From: Ruegeria atlantica
Lineage (GTDB): Bacteria; Pseudomonadota; Alphaproteobacteria; Rhodobacterales; Rhodobacteraceae
Length of the DNA stretch: 64,000 nucleotides
Direction: 5' to 3'
NCBI RefSeq assembly: GCF_013032005.1
Contig: NZ_WQBE01000001.1
Span: 744,001 to 808,000 of the forward strand
In this document: piece after piece, positions 28,992 to 39,779 of the stretch
How the letters are laid out: each line of letters opens with the position of its first letter
Numbering within the stretch: position 1 is the first letter of the stretch
The notes under the pieces: model-generated
Told to the model about the DNA's origin: nothing
Seen by the model: only the letters and a program-made list of their open reading frames with translations
Database searches by the model: none
Made by a program: the position numbers and the translations under genes

Positions 28992-30055
28992 TTACATTGC
29001 GTCTTTTGGTGCCCGCCTCAGCGAAATGCGGAACACCGTGCGGCCCGGTACCGAGTCGGCAGAAATCCAGCCGTCATGGTCCGAGATGATCTTGCTGACC
29101 AGCGCCAGCCCAAGGCCGGTGCCGTTTTCCTTGCCTGAAACGAAGGGATCAAAAATATCCCCACGTATCTTCTCGGGCAGACCCGGGCCATCGTCGATGA
29201 TTTCGATCTGCAGCGGCAGGGAATGGCCCGATCCATCATTGCGCCGCAACCGGAAGGAATGTTCGAAATATGTGCGCAAGCGGATCGTTCCGCCCTTGGG
29301 GTCAGCGGCCTCCGAGGCGTTCTTGAGCAGGTTCAACACCACCTGCAGGAACTGATCCGGGTCTCCGTAGGCCAGCGGCAACGAAGGGTCGTAATCCTCG
29401 ATAATTTTCATATGCGCGCCAAACCCCAGCAGCGCCGACCGGCGCGCGCGGTCGAGGACGTCATGAACATTGACCGGTTTGAAATCAGGTTGTTGCAGGT
29501 TTCCGAATTGCTCGACCTGTTCCAGCAACTTAACGATGCGGCGACTTTCAGCGACAATAAGATCTGTTAGTTCAAGGTCTTGCGGCGGGATATTCATGCT
29601 GAGCAATTGCGCCGCGCCGGTGATCCCGGCCAGTGGATTCTTGATCTCATGCGCCAGCATCTCGGCCATGCCGATGGCGGACTGCGCTGCCGATTTCACC
29701 GTATTGCCCAAGGTCATTCGCCCGGCCAGTTCACGCGGTGAGATGATCATGATCATCGATCCGGGATGCCCGACCAAAGGCGCAATCTGCAATGCGCATT
29801 GCAGCGGGGCCCGGTTGCCCGACCCTGCATCCACATCGTTCACGAACAGGGGCGTGCCATGTTCACGCGCGCGTTCAAACGCTTCTTCCAGCGGGGCGTC
29901 CACGGCAATCTGATCCCAGACCGGATGCCCGACAACAGCTTTGCGCGATGCGTTCAGAAACCCTTCGCCAGCCGAATTCACATCGGCAATCCGGTCTTCG
30001 GCGTTGATGATGAAAGCGGGAACCGGCAGCGAGGTCCAAATATCCTGATCCGAGG

Positions 30056-30059
<4 letters not shown>
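28992..30059 (-). CDS. ntrB: Nitrogen sensor kinase NtrB
   Basis: A 355-residue cytoplasmic kinase/phosphatase with a PAS domain at about 10-110, HisKA with the phospho-histidine in [14 protein letters not shown] (about 140) and a HATPase with DDGPGLP and [12 protein letters not shown] protein tells it the glutamine state of the cell, and it sets phosphorylation of NtrC. No membrane segment is present. Its start overlaps the dusB stop by 4 bp, the nifR3-ntrB-ntrC arrangement known from Rhodobacter. Confidence 0.96.
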
Positions 30060-31039
<980 letters not shown>

Positions 31040-31223
31040 CGTGCTTAATCCTTGGGCAGTTGCGGCTTTGATATCGAATTGAGCGCATATGAACAACAAA
31101 ACGGCGACCTTCAAGCCCACTAAATCATCATATGCCTATTTTTTAGGCAACTTTACGTGGGTGATTGCCTCTGCATTCACCGCACCCTAAAGATTGCCTC
31201 AAACCATCGGAGAGAACGCCCCC

Positions 31224-32354
31224 ATGACCACCGCCGCCATCATCGTCGCCGCAGGACGCGGCTTGCGCGCCGGAGGGGGAACACCAAAGCAGTGGCGCCC
31301 ATTGGCAGGGCGCCGCGTTGCGGATTGGACGATTGATCAATTTCAAGGGCAAGTCGACCAGATCGTGCTTGTTTTGTCCGAAGATGACAGGGACGCATGG
31401 GCCGAGTTCGAAAACTCTGATCTGATCCTTGCCAAGGGCGGCAGTGACCGGGCCGGATCGGTGCGCAACGGACTTGATGCGCTTTTGCCCTATGGGGTGC
31501 ATCGCGTTCTCATCCATGACGTAGCGCGGCCTTGTGTTGACCTTCAGACCATTCAACAGGTTCTGGAAGCACTGGAAATCCACCCTGCCGCCGCGCCGGG
31601 GTTGACGGTCACTGATGCACTGTGGACCGGGAACAGTTCTATCGTGACGGGAACTCAGGACCGGGCCGGGCTGTTCGCTGCGCAAACACCGCAGGGTTTT
31701 CACTATGACGCCATAGTCTCGGCCCACGCGGCCCATACCGGAGGTGCTGCCGACGATGTCGAGGTCGCCCGCGCAGCCGGGCTGGACGTGGCCATCGTGC
31801 CGGGCAATGCGGATAACATCAAAATCACACGGCCCGAGGATTTTGCCCGGGCGGAACGCATATTGGGAACGGATATGGATGTAAGGCTGGGCAACGGGTA
31901 TGACGTGCATCGGTTTGGCGACGGGGATCACGTGATCCTGTGTGGTGTGAAGGTGCCGCATGATCGCGGCCTGCAAGGTCATTCAGACGCGGATGTGGGC
32001 ATGCACGCCGTCACTGACGCCATCTATGGCGCGTTGGCGCAGGGCGACATTGGCCAGCACTTCCCCCCCTCAGACCCACAATGGAAGGGTGCTGCAAGCG
32101 AGATTTTCCTACGCCATGCGGTCGAACTGGCCGGGCAGATGGGCTACAAAATCTCGAACGTCGACTGCACACTGGTCTGCGAATACCCCAAAATCGGCCC
32201 CCATGCGCCGGCCATGCGCAACGAGATGGCACGGATCATGGACCTGAGCGCGGATCAGGTCTCGATCAAAGCAACGACGTCGGAACGGCTGGGGTTCACT
32301 GGCCGAAGCGAGGGGATTGCCTCACTCGCCACAGCTTGTCTGGTGAAATCATGA
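31224..32354 (+). CDS. ispDF: Bifunctional IspD/IspF of the MEP isoprenoid pathway
   Basis: A 376-residue fusion. Residues 1-220 are 2-C-methyl-D-erythritol 4-phosphate cytidylyltransferase ([30 protein letters not shown]). Residues 221-376 are 2-C-methyl-D-erythritol 2,4-cyclodiphosphate synthase ([17 protein letters not shown] with the metal ligands D-x-H, then HSDADV and [11 protein letters not shown]). Fused IspDF is common in alphaproteobacteria; it carries out two non-consecutive steps. ATG at 31224 follows GGAGAG. The stop overlaps pgpA by 4 bp. Confidence 0.97.
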   Translation: MTTAAIIVAAGRGLRAGGGTPKQWRPLAGRRVADWTIDQFQGQVDQIVLVLSEDDRDAWAEFENSDLILAKGGSDRAGSVRNGLDALLPYGVHRVLIHDVARPCVDLQTIQQVLEALEIHPAAAPGLTVTDALWTGNSSIVTGTQDRAGLFAAQTPQGFHYDAIVSAHAAHTGGAADDVEVARAAGLDVAIVPGNADNIKITRPEDFARAERILGTDMDVRLGNGYDVHRFGDGDHVILCGVKVPHDRGLQGHSDADVGMHAVTDAIYGALAQGDIGQHFPPSDPQWKGAASEIFLRHAVELAGQMGYKISNVDCTLVCEYPKIGPHAPAMRNEMARIMDLSADQVSIKATTSERLGFTGRSEGIASLATACLVKS

Positions 32355-32848
32355 CCGCCGCGCAACTGATCGGAACCGTCTGCGGCGTGGGCTATCTGCG
32401 ACCTGCGCCCGGTACATGGGGGTCACTGACCGCCCTGCCGCTGGCGTGGGTTCTGCATACACTGGGTGGCTTTCCGCTGTTGGTGATCGCCACACTGGCC
32501 GCGTTCTTTGGCGGTCTCTGGGCCACGCGCGTGATGACAGCGGGCCAGGACAATCACGATCCGTCCGAGATTGTCATCGACGAGGTCGCCGGGCAGTTCA
32601 TCGCGCTTTGGGCAATTTCCTATCCCTCCTGGGCGCACGGGATTGAAATCACGGCACTTTGGCCGGGCTGGATTGCCGGCTTCGTGCTGTTCCGCTTGTT
32701 CGACATCACCAAACCGGGCCCTGTTGGATGGGCCGACCGGCGCGACGACGCAATGGGTGTCATGCTGGACGATGTCATTGCCGGTATCCTCGCCGGGGTC
32801 GGAGTTCTGATCCTCGCCGGTATCTCGCACGGAGTTCTGGGCCTGTGA
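32351..32848 (+). CDS. pgpA: Phosphatidylglycerophosphatase A
   Basis: A 165-residue inner-membrane phosphatase that makes phosphatidylglycerol from its phosphate. Family motifs seen are [10 protein letters not shown] at the N-terminus, [15 protein letters not shown] (about 70-84) and [17 protein letters not shown] (about 115-131), with about four hydrophobic segments. It is coupled by ATGA to ispDF and by GTGA to the next gene, so the three form one operon. Confidence 0.95.
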   Translation: MTAAQLIGTVCGVGYLRPAPGTWGSLTALPLAWVLHTLGGFPLLVIATLAAFFGGLWATRVMTAGQDNHDPSEIVIDEVAGQFIALWAISYPSWAHGIEITALWPGWIAGFVLFRLFDITKPGPVGWADRRDDAMGVMLDDVIAGILAGVGVLILAGISHGVLGL

Positions 32849-33321
32849 CCGTTGCCGAAATCCTCGACCGCGCCAAGTCAAAGGGCGTGATGATCGCCAC
32901 CGCCGAAAGTTGTACCGGCGGTATGGTGGCGGCGGCGCTGACCGATATCCCCGGCAGTTCAGCCGTAGTCGAGCGTGGGTTTGTCACCTACACGAACACC
33001 GCGAAACAGCAAATGCTGGGAGTTCAGGGCGAAACACTGGTCGCACATGGGGCGGTTTCGGAACCGGTTGCCGGTGAAATGGCGGACGGTGCCCTGGCGC
33101 ACTCCGACGCGCAATTGGCGGTTTCCGTAACCGGTATCGCGGGCCCTGGCGGTTCTGAATTCAAACCCGAAGGCCGGGTTTGTTTTGGGTTGGCCGCGAA
33201 AGGCCATCCTACGCTGACCGAGACCGTCGAATTTGGTGCATTAGGTCGGGACAACGTGCGCGTGGCCGCGCGAGATCATGCTTTGGCACTGCTAGCACAA
33301 GGGCTTGGCGCGCTTTCTTAA
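32845..33321 (+). CDS. pncC: CinA C-terminal domain protein (nicotinamide-nucleotide amidase type)
   Basis: A 158-residue stand-alone CinA amidohydrolase domain. Such enzymes hydrolyse nicotinamide mononucleotide to nicotinate mononucleotide in pyridine-nucleotide recycling. Family motifs are ATAESCTGG (about 18-26), the GFVTYTNTAKQQMLGV block (about 48) and SVTGIAGPGG (about 96). The N-terminal competence/damage half of full CinA is absent, as is normal for PncC. GTG start overlaps the pgpA stop (GTGA). The stop lies 17 bp from the convergent accessory gene. Confidence 0.9.
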   Translation: MTVAEILDRAKSKGVMIATAESCTGGMVAAALTDIPGSSAVVERGFVTYTNTAKQQMLGVQGETLVAHGAVSEPVAGEMADGALAHSDAQLAVSVTGIAGPGGSEFKPEGRVCFGLAAKGHPTLTETVEFGALGRDNVRVAARDHALALLAQGLGALS

Positions 33322-33338
33322 AGTGGCGCCAAAACTGC

Positions 33339-34565
33339 CTATCTTTTTCGAATGAAGCCCAGCACGAAAATCACCAGCAAAAGAGCGACATTCGACGCCA
33401 CAAGAAACAACAGCAGCTTTGGGCCATATTGGTGAATCCAGCTGGGCAACACAGGGCTGTCACCGCGCCGAAAAGACAGCAACGTCATGGCAAAAGAAGA
33501 TATCGCCAATGTGTCCAGACCGGCGATGAAATACAGCAGTTTTGACTGTATCTCGAGTTGCAGCTTGGATTTTTCGTCGCTGATAAAACCGACATAATTC
33601 CGAAAATCACAGGCCGCTTTGTAAAGGCTGTCAAAGTTATCTTCGATTTGCCAGCGCGTGTTGGTCGAATCGTAACACCGGGCAAGCCAGGGCTTCAGGT
33701 TCGCCCGGTAATCAGCCCGCCTTTGACGGGCCACCTGTAGGAAAAAGATTAACTCATTTAGGGCGGTATTGAGTTCGCCAATTTTGCTTCCGTGATAGGA
33801 TTCGGCGCGCTCATCCGCAGTATTGACGATCTTGTTGCGAATACGGCGCGCTTTGATCCAGTCCAGCTGCAACCTGAACATCAGCGCAACGAAATAGAAT
33901 TCCTCGGCCAGGTCTTTGCGAACGATGGCGGAATAACTCCAGCCTCCGTAGATGGTCCAATCCCCATTTTCTGCTGCCGACATCTCGCAATCTTCCAATA
34001 CCAGCCCTTCCTCTTCGAACAACTTCGAAAGGCGTTCATGGAATGGTGCCGTGTCCACCCCACCAAGGACGACTTGAATGGATGTGTCCAGATCAGCCTC
34101 AAGCCGCGATCCAACGCGAAGCTGCAAAACGGAAACCAGTGCGTCGACCAGTTCTGTAACTTCGGGAAGCGTGTGGTCGCGGTAGTAAGGCCGCGGGTTT
34201 TCGGGCAAGTGCGCAAGATCCGAGAAACTCGCGCCATAGACCAGACACATATCACCAGAAACCATCAGCAGAAGTTTGAAATACCACGCGTCGCATTGGG
34301 GTTCCGGGGATGTCACCAGATCCGACAGATCCCACTCAAGGCAGGCATTGCGACGCAGTTCAGTCAGACTTTTTGTGAAGGCGTTGCCAGAGAATGCGTG
34401 TAATTCATCAGTATGGTTTGCGTTAAGCCTGTTTTCCGAGATCTCCTCGGCCGCTTTACCGCAAAGCACTGGTCTTAAAGGGACAATTTCTCGAATGACA
34501 GAGGACAGCCGGATACGAGTCTCGGTTTCCAGATGCACTGGATGAATAAGATGATGAGTGAACAT
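33339..34565 (-). CDS. Two-TM, CorA-like membrane protein of unknown function
   Basis: A 408-residue protein, not assigned to a family with certainty. A long soluble N-terminal part (about 1-330) has no recognised domain but ends in long charged helices (about 240-330) rich in Arg/Glu. Two hydrophobic helices follow at about 336-358 and 380-403, with a basic FIRKR tail. This soluble-helical-then-two-TM plan resembles CorA-type proteins, but the GMN pore motif is absent. It starts 4 bp after the SET-domain gene, so the two form a cassette. The coding base composition is visibly more AT-rich than pgpA or amtB. A membrane effector or transporter-like role is only inferred. Confidence 0.65.
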   Translation of the reverse strand: MFTHHLIHPVHLETETRIRLSSVIREIVPLRPVLCGKAAEEISENRLNANHTDELHAFSGNAFTKSLTELRRNACLEWDLSDLVTSPEPQCDAWYFKLLLMVSGDMCLVYGASFSDLAHLPENPRPYYRDHTLPEVTELVDALVSVLQLRVGSRLEADLDTSIQVVLGGVDTAPFHERLSKLFEEEGLVLEDCEMSAAENGDWTIYGGWSYSAIVRKDLAEEFYFVALMFRLQLDWIKARRIRNKIVNTADERAESYHGSKIGELNTALNELIFFLQVARQRRADYRANLKPWLARCYDSTNTRWQIEDNFDSLYKAACDFRNYVGFISDEKSKLQLEIQSKLLYFIAGLDTLAISSFAMTLLSFRRGDSPVLPSWIHQYGPKLLLFLVASNVALLLVIFVLGFIRKR

Positions 34566-34569
34566 ATTT

Positions 34570-34977
34570 TCAATTGTTACGCAGGTAATTTCCGTGTGGA
34601 GAATTTAGATAGGTTTCGGGCACGCCATGCTCGAGGTAATCAAGCGTCAGTTCTTCTCCTTCACGAATATCCTTACAGGCCACAATGGCCCAATCGATTC
34701 TGAGTATTGAAAGATTGGGGGTAAACGAATGGTTAATCAAAGCGTATTGGGTGGCAAATGGGCGGCAGAGAACCTTGCTTCCGCCAACCCCGTTCCACTC
34801 CAGATCGCGAACCGTGGGATGACGATCATAATCGACGATTTGGCCGTCTAAATACCCCAGAACAGCACCAGTTTGGATATCGGACCGCGCAAACAAGCCT
34901 GTGCCGTGAATGTCACTGATGCCCTCCAGGACTTTATCCAAATTCTGGATGCGTGGTCCTGCCAACTCCACCGTCAT
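34570..34977 (-). CDS. SET-domain protein, putative lysine methyltransferase
   Basis: A 135-residue protein consisting almost wholly of a SET domain. The cofactor-binding start is HGTGLFA (residues 24-30), the central motif is NHSFTPN (82-88) and the C-terminal motif is EELTLDY (108-114) with the catalytic tyrosine at 114. No post-SET zinc cysteines are present. It should bind S-adenosylmethionine and methylate a lysine on some protein; the target is unknown. A clear AGGAGG site precedes the ATG. First gene of the cassette with the CorA-like membrane protein. SET genes are uncommon in bacterial accessory regions. Confidence 0.8.
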   Translation of the reverse strand: MTVELAGPRIQNLDKVLEGISDIHGTGLFARSDIQTGAVLGYLDGQIVDYDRHPTVRDLEWNGVGGSKVLCRPFATQYALINHSFTPNLSILRIDWAIVACKDIREGEELTLDYLEHGVPETYLNSPHGNYLRNN

Positions 34978-35317
34978 TCCGGCCCCTCCTGTCGTCGCAA
35001 CCGACTTTAGAAGCCGCTTTCAACCAAGACAAGCAATCCCTTAGCGCAGGTCGCTTTCTAATGGGTCATACGTTGGCGGGCCTGACACCCGCTTACACGT
35101 CGGTTTCCCTAATGACGCCAGTAGATCTGCGCCAACGCACCTTTCCCAAGTTGTTTAATTATTGGGCATCCAGCACCATCGGGTGCCTGTTTTATCACCG
35201 CTTGGCCAAAAGCCCGTTAATCAGGCGCTAAAACCGCGTCTGCCTCTTTTTTCCGCGACTGCTGTCGGCTTCAACCCCTTCCACGCACGTAAAAGACGCA
35301 AAAAAGGAGACCGGCTG
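34978..35317. other. 340-bp divergent gap before amtB
   Basis: This gap serves the leftward SET gene and rightward amtB. It contains two small hairpins: 35076-35092 (5-bp stem GCGGG/CCCGC) and 35173-35186 (GCACC/GGTGC, followed by a T-rich stretch, a weak terminator). No sigma-54 site of the TGGC-N9/10-TTGC type was found upstream of amtB, in line with an NtrC that lacks GAFTGA. No gene was recognised. Confidence 0.45.
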
Positions 35318-36499
35318 ATGAATGGAGCCGATACCGCCTGGATCATAGTGGCAACCGCCCTGGTCCTGTTCATGACATTGCCGGGCCTGGCCCTGTTCTA
35401 CGGCGGCCTCGTGCGCGCCCGCAACGTGCTGAGCGTCTTCATGCACTGTTTCAGCATCGCCTGTTTGATGAGCATCCTGTGGCTGGTCGCAGGCTATTCC
35501 ATCGCATTTGGCGACGGTGGGTCGGGCCTTTGGGGCGGGCTGGGCAAAGCGTTTTTGAACGGTGTCGACGCCGACAGCCTGTCGGGCACCCTGCCAGAAG
35601 TCCTGTTTTTTGCCTTCCAGATGACCTTTGCCATCATCACCCCAGCCCTGATCGTCGGGGCCTATGTCGAACGTGTGGGGTTTGGGTTTGTCCTGATATT
35701 CTCAGCCCTGTGGATGTTGCTGTGTTACGCGCCCGTGGTGCATTGGATTTGGGGCGGCGGCATGCTGACCGATGGTGGCATTCTTGGTGAGGTGGGTGTC
35801 CGCGACTTTGCGGGTGGCATCGTTGTCCATGAAACCGCCGGTCTGGCTGCACTGATCATCGCCATTGCACTTGGACCACGCCGCAATCGCACGACGCCAC
35901 CGCACAACCCCGGCTTTGTCATGATTGGTGCCGCGATGCTGTGGGTCGGCTGGTTCGGTTTCAATGGCGGCTCGCAATTGGCCGCTGATGGTGGTGCGGC
36001 GATGGCGATGACTGTCACGCATATCTCGGCGGCGACCGCGTCACTGACATGGGCGCTGTACGAACGCATCAAATACGGCAAAGCCTCGATGGTGGGGCTG
36101 GTCACCGGCACAATCGCCGGTCTGGCCTCGATCACCCCGGCCTCGGGCTATGTCGATCCGGTGCAGGCGCTAATCATCGGTGCAGTCGCAGGTGTCCTAT
36201 GTCAGGAGGCGGTCAACGTCATCCGAAACATCGCCAAAATCGACGACACGCTGGACGTCTTTGCCGTTCACGGCGTGGGCGGCATCTTTGGCACGCTGAT
36301 GATCGCCGTATTCGGTTTGGGCGCTTGGACTGCCCAGATTGGCGGGCTGGTGATTGTGGGTGCCTTTACGGCAGTTGTCACTTTTGTGTTGATCAAACTG
36401 GTTGCACTTATCACCCCGCTTCGCGTAGACGCAGAAACCGAGACAAACGGGCTAGATCTGTCGGTACACGGTGAACGGGCCTATGATATGAGCAGCTAA
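35318..36499 (+). CDS. amtB: Ammonium transporter
   Basis: A 393-residue Amt/Rh channel with about 11 helices. The N-terminus lacks the long extra leader of AmtB precursors. Conserved pieces are [16 protein letters not shown] (first helix), [11 protein letters not shown] with the first pore histidine (about 148), [11 protein letters not shown], and VHGVGGIFG with the second pore histidine (about 317). ATG at 35318 follows AAGGAG. No glnK is adjacent, which is unusual because PII often accompanies amtB. A terminator follows. Expected to be under nitrogen control by the NtrBC pair in this window. Confidence 0.95.
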   Translation: MNGADTAWIIVATALVLFMTLPGLALFYGGLVRARNVLSVFMHCFSIACLMSILWLVAGYSIAFGDGGSGLWGGLGKAFLNGVDADSLSGTLPEVLFFAFQMTFAIITPALIVGAYVERVGFGFVLIFSALWMLLCYAPVVHWIWGGGMLTDGGILGEVGVRDFAGGIVVHETAGLAALIIAIALGPRRNRTTPPHNPGFVMIGAAMLWVGWFGFNGGSQLAADGGAAMAMTVTHISAATASLTWALYERIKYGKASMVGLVTGTIAGLASITPASGYVDPVQALIIGAVAGVLCQEAVNVIRNIAKIDDTLDVFAVHGVGGIFGTLMIAVFGLGAWTAQIGGLVIVGAFTAVVTFVLIKLVALITPLRVDAETETNGLDLSVHGERAYDMSS

Positions 36500-36532
36500 G
36501 CCCACCTTAGCCTGCGCGGCCCGTAAGGGCGC

Positions 36533-36560
36533 AAAGCGGACCTCTTGCGGGTCCGCTTTT
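36533..36560 (+). terminator. Intrinsic terminator after amtB
   Basis: A 10-bp perfect stem AAAGCGGACC (36533-36542) pairs with GGTCCGCTTT (36550-36559) around a 7-nt loop. A T-rich run follows. It separates amtB from pyrE. Confidence 0.85.
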
Positions 36561-36641
36561 CTTTTGCGGCTCAGCCCTCTCGACTCTGGCCCAAAGGACA
36601 GGCTATCAGCCCGCAATGTCATTTTGTCCCGAGGTTGCACC

Positions 36642-37322
36642 ATGATCCCCAGCTCTTTCCCTGATAGCACCGAAATCGCCCGCCTGACCGCGCGGATGCT
36701 GCTGGAGATCAAGGCCGTCCACTTTAACTCTCGCGAACCGTTCACATTGGCCTCGGGCCTTCCCAGCCCGACCTATATCGATTGTCGCAAGCTGATCTCG
36801 TACCCGCGCATCCGCTCGACCTTGATGGATTTCCTGACGGTCACCGTAATGCGTGATGCGGGTTTTGAGGCGTTTGATAACATCGCAGGTGGTGAGACAG
36901 CCGGCATCCCGTTTGCCGCCATGGTCGCCGAGCGTATGGCTCTGCCGATGACCTATGTGCGCAAAAAGCCCAAAGGCTATGGCCGCAACGCCCGTATCGA
37001 AGGCGCCATGAGCGAAGGTGAGCGTGTATTGCTGGTCGAGGACCTGACGACCGATGGCGGCTCAAAGCTGTCTTTTGTGGATGCGATCCGTGAAACCGGC
37101 GCAACCTGCGGGCACACAGCCGTGATCTTTTACTATGGCATTTTCCCCGAAACCGAAAAAACGCTGGGCGATCACGGCGTGAAGCTGCATCACCTTTGCA
37201 CATGGTGGGATGTTTTGGCAGAGGCCAAAGCGCAGAAAGCCTTTGACCAAGAAACACTTGATGGTGTCGAGGCCTTCCTTAACGACCCGCGCAAGTGGCA
37301 GGATGCGAATAAATCCACGTAA
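36642..37322 (+). CDS. pyrE: Orotate phosphoribosyltransferase
   Basis: A 226-residue enzyme joining orotate and PRPP to give OMP in pyrimidine synthesis. The PRPP loop [14 protein letters not shown] lies at about 129-142; [12 protein letters not shown] (about 107) holds the catalytic lysines. It is the longer type seen in rhodobacteria. ATG at 36642 is taken because the frame upstream overlaps the terminator. No pyrC or other pyr gene is next to it. Confidence 0.94.
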   Translation: MIPSSFPDSTEIARLTARMLLEIKAVHFNSREPFTLASGLPSPTYIDCRKLISYPRIRSTLMDFLTVTVMRDAGFEAFDNIAGGETAGIPFAAMVAERMALPMTYVRKKPKGYGRNARIEGAMSEGERVLLVEDLTTDGGSKLSFVDAIRETGATCGHTAVIFYYGIFPETEKTLGDHGVKLHHLCTWWDVLAEAKAQKAFDQETLDGVEAFLNDPRKWQDANKST

Positions 37323-37328
37323 ACTTGC

Positions 37329-37481
37329 TGTGGATTACTTGGGGATAAACGTCTGAGAATCGGCTTTGGGGAAACAATATATAGTGACATCTGCGTGATA
37401 TCCTACATAATAGACCAAATCCATTCTGGAACTATGGCGTCTTCAAAACTTATCCCAAGGCGTTACCCATAGTTACCCACA
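37329..37481. promoter_or_regulatory. Cluster of DnaA-box-like 9-mers upstream of dnaB
   Basis: Five 9-mers close to TTATCCACA fall within 153 bp between pyrE and dnaB. They are TAATCCACA (minus, 37329-37337, 8/9), TTATCCCCA (minus, 37340-37348, 8/9), TTATCCCAA (37450-37458, 7/9), TTACCCATA (37463-37471, 7/9) and TTACCCACA (37473-37481, 8/9). The centre (about 37371-37420) is AT-rich. A small hairpin, CGACAC with GTGTCG, lies at 37498-37513. This suggests DnaA binding, most simply for control of dnaB. Confidence 0.45.
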
Positions 37482-37545
37482 AGTATTTCCAGATAGCCGA
37501 CACGCCGGTGTCGCGTGTAATAACACCGTGGGCAGCGGGGACAAA

Positions 37546-39036
37546 ATGAACGAGATAAGCAGCATCGAGCAGGCAGCGGCGAAGATTCAAAACGCCGAAA
37601 CAATGCCGCATTCCATTGAAGCCGAACAACAGCTTCTGGGTGCGATCCTGACCAACAACGATCTTTATGACCGGGTGGCCTCGATCATCGGGTCCGAACA
37701 TTTCTATGATCCGGTCCACGCCCGTATCTACGAGGTTGCGGCCAATCGCATCGCCAAGAATGCGCTGGCCTCGCCCGTCACGCTGAAATCCTTCATGGCC
37801 GAAGATGAAGGTCTGAAGGAACTGGGCGGTCCCGCCTATCTGGTGAAACTGGCCGGGGCTTCGATCAGCGCATTTGCTGTGCATGACTACGCCCAGATGA
37901 TCTATGACTTGGCTATTCGCCGCGAGTTGATCCGGCTGGGTCGGGATATCTCTGACAAGGCAGCGCGGGTGGATGTATCCAGCGAGCCCAAAGAACAGAT
38001 CGTCGAGGCCGAACAGCAACTTTATCAGTTATCCGAGCAGGGCCAGACCGAACAGGGTTTCCAATCTTTCCTAAAGGCGGTCACAGAAGCCGTCAACGTC
38101 ACCAACGAAGCGTATCAACGTGGTGGTGGCATGGCGGGAATTTCTACCGGTCTGGCCGACCTGGACAAACAGTTGGGCGGGTTGCATCCGTCCGACTTGA
38201 TTATTCTTGCGGGTCGTCCGTCGATGGGGAAAACCTCGTTGGCGACCAATGTGGCGTTCAACGTGGCCAAGGCGTACAAGCGCGGCACCAAGCCCGACGG
38301 CACCGAAGGCGCGATTGACGGTGGCGTTGTGGGTTTCTTCTCGCTTGAGATGAGCGCCGAGCAATTGGCGGGCCGGGTTCTGGCCGAAGCCTCCGAGATT
38401 TCCAGCCACAAAATTCGTCAGGGTGACATGACGGAATCAGAATTCCGCCGCTTTGTCGACGCGGCCAAGGATCTGGAAGCCTGCCCTTTGTTCATCGACG
38501 ACACCCCGGCCCTGCCGATCTCTCAGTTGGCCGCCCGCGCGCGGCGGTTGAAGCGGACGCATGGGCTGGACCTGCTGGTCATCGACTATCTGCAGCTGTG
38601 CCGTGGCATGGCCGAAAATCGGGTCAACGAGATTGCCGAAATTTCGATGGGCATGAAGGCCATTGCCAAAGAACTGAATATCCCGGTCATCGCCCTGTCA
38701 CAGCTGAGCCGTCAGGTCGAAAACCGCGACGACAAGCGCCCGCAATTGTCTGACCTGCGGGAATCGGGATCGATCGAACAGGATGCCGACGTGGTGATGT
38801 TCGTGTTCCGCGAGGAATATTATAAGGAACGCGAAAAGCCCGGCGATCACGAGCTGGAAAAGATGGAAGAGTGGAAACAGGCCATGGAGCGCCTGCACGC
38901 CAAAGCCGAAGTTATCGTCGGCAAGCAGCGTCACGGCCCCATCGGCACGGTCGAGCTGTCGTTCGAGGCTCAGTTCACCCGGTTCGGTAACTTGGTCAAA
39001 CCCTGGCAACAGGACGGCCAGATCGAAGGCTACTGA
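37546..39036 (+). CDS. dnaB: Replicative DNA helicase DnaB
   Basis: A 496-residue hexameric 5'-3' helicase of the replisome. The N-terminal domain (about 20-130, starting MPHSIEAEQQLLGAIL) precedes the RecA-like motor (from about 190) with Walker A GRPSMGKTS, GFFSLEMS (motif 1a), DLLVIDYLQL (Walker B) and QLSDLRESGSIEQDAD (motif 4). No intein. ATG at 37546 follows a GGGGA site; a GTG at 37528 lacks one. The stop is followed after one base by the convergent GNAT gene. Confidence 0.97.
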   Translation: MNEISSIEQAAAKIQNAETMPHSIEAEQQLLGAILTNNDLYDRVASIIGSEHFYDPVHARIYEVAANRIAKNALASPVTLKSFMAEDEGLKELGGPAYLVKLAGASISAFAVHDYAQMIYDLAIRRELIRLGRDISDKAARVDVSSEPKEQIVEAEQQLYQLSEQGQTEQGFQSFLKAVTEAVNVTNEAYQRGGGMAGISTGLADLDKQLGGLHPSDLIILAGRPSMGKTSLATNVAFNVAKAYKRGTKPDGTEGAIDGGVVGFFSLEMSAEQLAGRVLAEASEISSHKIRQGDMTESEFRRFVDAAKDLEACPLFIDDTPALPISQLAARARRLKRTHGLDLLVIDYLQLCRGMAENRVNEIAEISMGMKAIAKELNIPVIALSQLSRQVENRDDKRPQLSDLRESGSIEQDADVVMFVFREEYYKEREKPGDHELEKMEEWKQAMERLHAKAEVIVGKQRHGPIGTVELSFEAQFTRFGNLVKPWQQDGQIEGY

Positions 39037-39037
39037 C

Positions 39038-39577
39038 CTACCACATCTCAGGCTTATTGAATGCGCTGACACAGCGGGACGGGCCCATAAGCGGCGCATC
39101 GTCGCCATTCAAGGATTGTCCAAGCCAACCATGTGGCATGCTCAGCGGCATGGGCGGTTGTGCGAATGTTTGTGCGATCGGTTGAAACCCGGTTTTGCAA
39201 TAATATGCCGGATCACCGTAAGTCATTGCAAAATCAACCCCGTTATGGCGCAGCTGTTCCAGTCCAAAGCCGATCAGTTTTTGACCAATGCCCAACTTTT
39301 GCCTGTCGGCGCGCACGGCCACCGGTGACATCAGAAAGACCTGGCGCGGGTCCTGATCATAACAGAGCCGCGAGAAAAGGATGCAACCTGCCAGATTGCG
39401 GTCGTCCAAAGCCAAAACGCCCAAAAGATCTCCATCGGGTGTTGAAAGCAGCAGGTCATCCACCAAAGCAGCAACCGCACGCCCCTCTCCTTCGCCCTCT
39501 GAGGCGGTGAAGACGTCCAGAAACAAGCCGGGCAGTTCGGCAGCCCGAGCCCGGTAATCGGCGGTCAGGTTCAGCAT
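39038..39577 (-). CDS. GNAT-family N-acetyltransferase
   Basis: A 179-residue acetyltransferase. The acetyl-CoA loop is in VAVRADRQKLGIGQKLIGFG (about 95-114), followed by the usual DPAYYCKTGF beta-bulge (about 130), typical of the YhbS-like branch. The substrate is unknown. ATG at 39577 is chosen because an AAAGGGG site lies just upstream. It is convergent with dnaB and divergent from alr. Confidence 0.85.
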   Translation of the reverse strand: MLNLTADYRARAAELPGLFLDVFTASEGEGEGRAVAALVDDLLLSTPDGDLLGVLALDDRNLAGCILFSRLCYDQDPRQVFLMSPVAVRADRQKLGIGQKLIGFGLEQLRHNGVDFAMTYGDPAYYCKTGFQPIAQTFAQPPMPLSMPHGWLGQSLNGDDAPLMGPSRCVSAFNKPEMW

Positions 39578-39779
39578 TACGGCCCCTTTCAGATGGATCA
39601 ACGGTCCCGTTTCATGCGCCGAGTTGATCACAGGTTGGACACAATGACGAGAGTTCGGCTGCCCTTGTCCGAGCCTTTTTTAGCCATGATCTTGCGATAC
39701 CGGCCAGAAGCTGCGTAGGAACACAGCGATATGCACAAGAATTGCCGCCTACCCCCTTGACCTGCCGCAATCCAATGTC

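Noticed and set aside
31143..31982. Minus-strand frame of 279 codons over ispDF
   Set aside because: Antisense to the clearly identified IspD/IspF fusion and without motifs.
35000..35317. Sigma-54 promoter for amtB
   Set aside because: No TGGC-N9/10-TTGC match was found, and NtrC lacks the GAFTGA loop.
37329..37513. Origin of chromosome replication
   Set aside because: DnaA-like boxes alone are not enough; none of the usual alphaproteobacterial oriC neighbours (dnaA, hemE, parAB) is present, so a dnaB control region is more likely.
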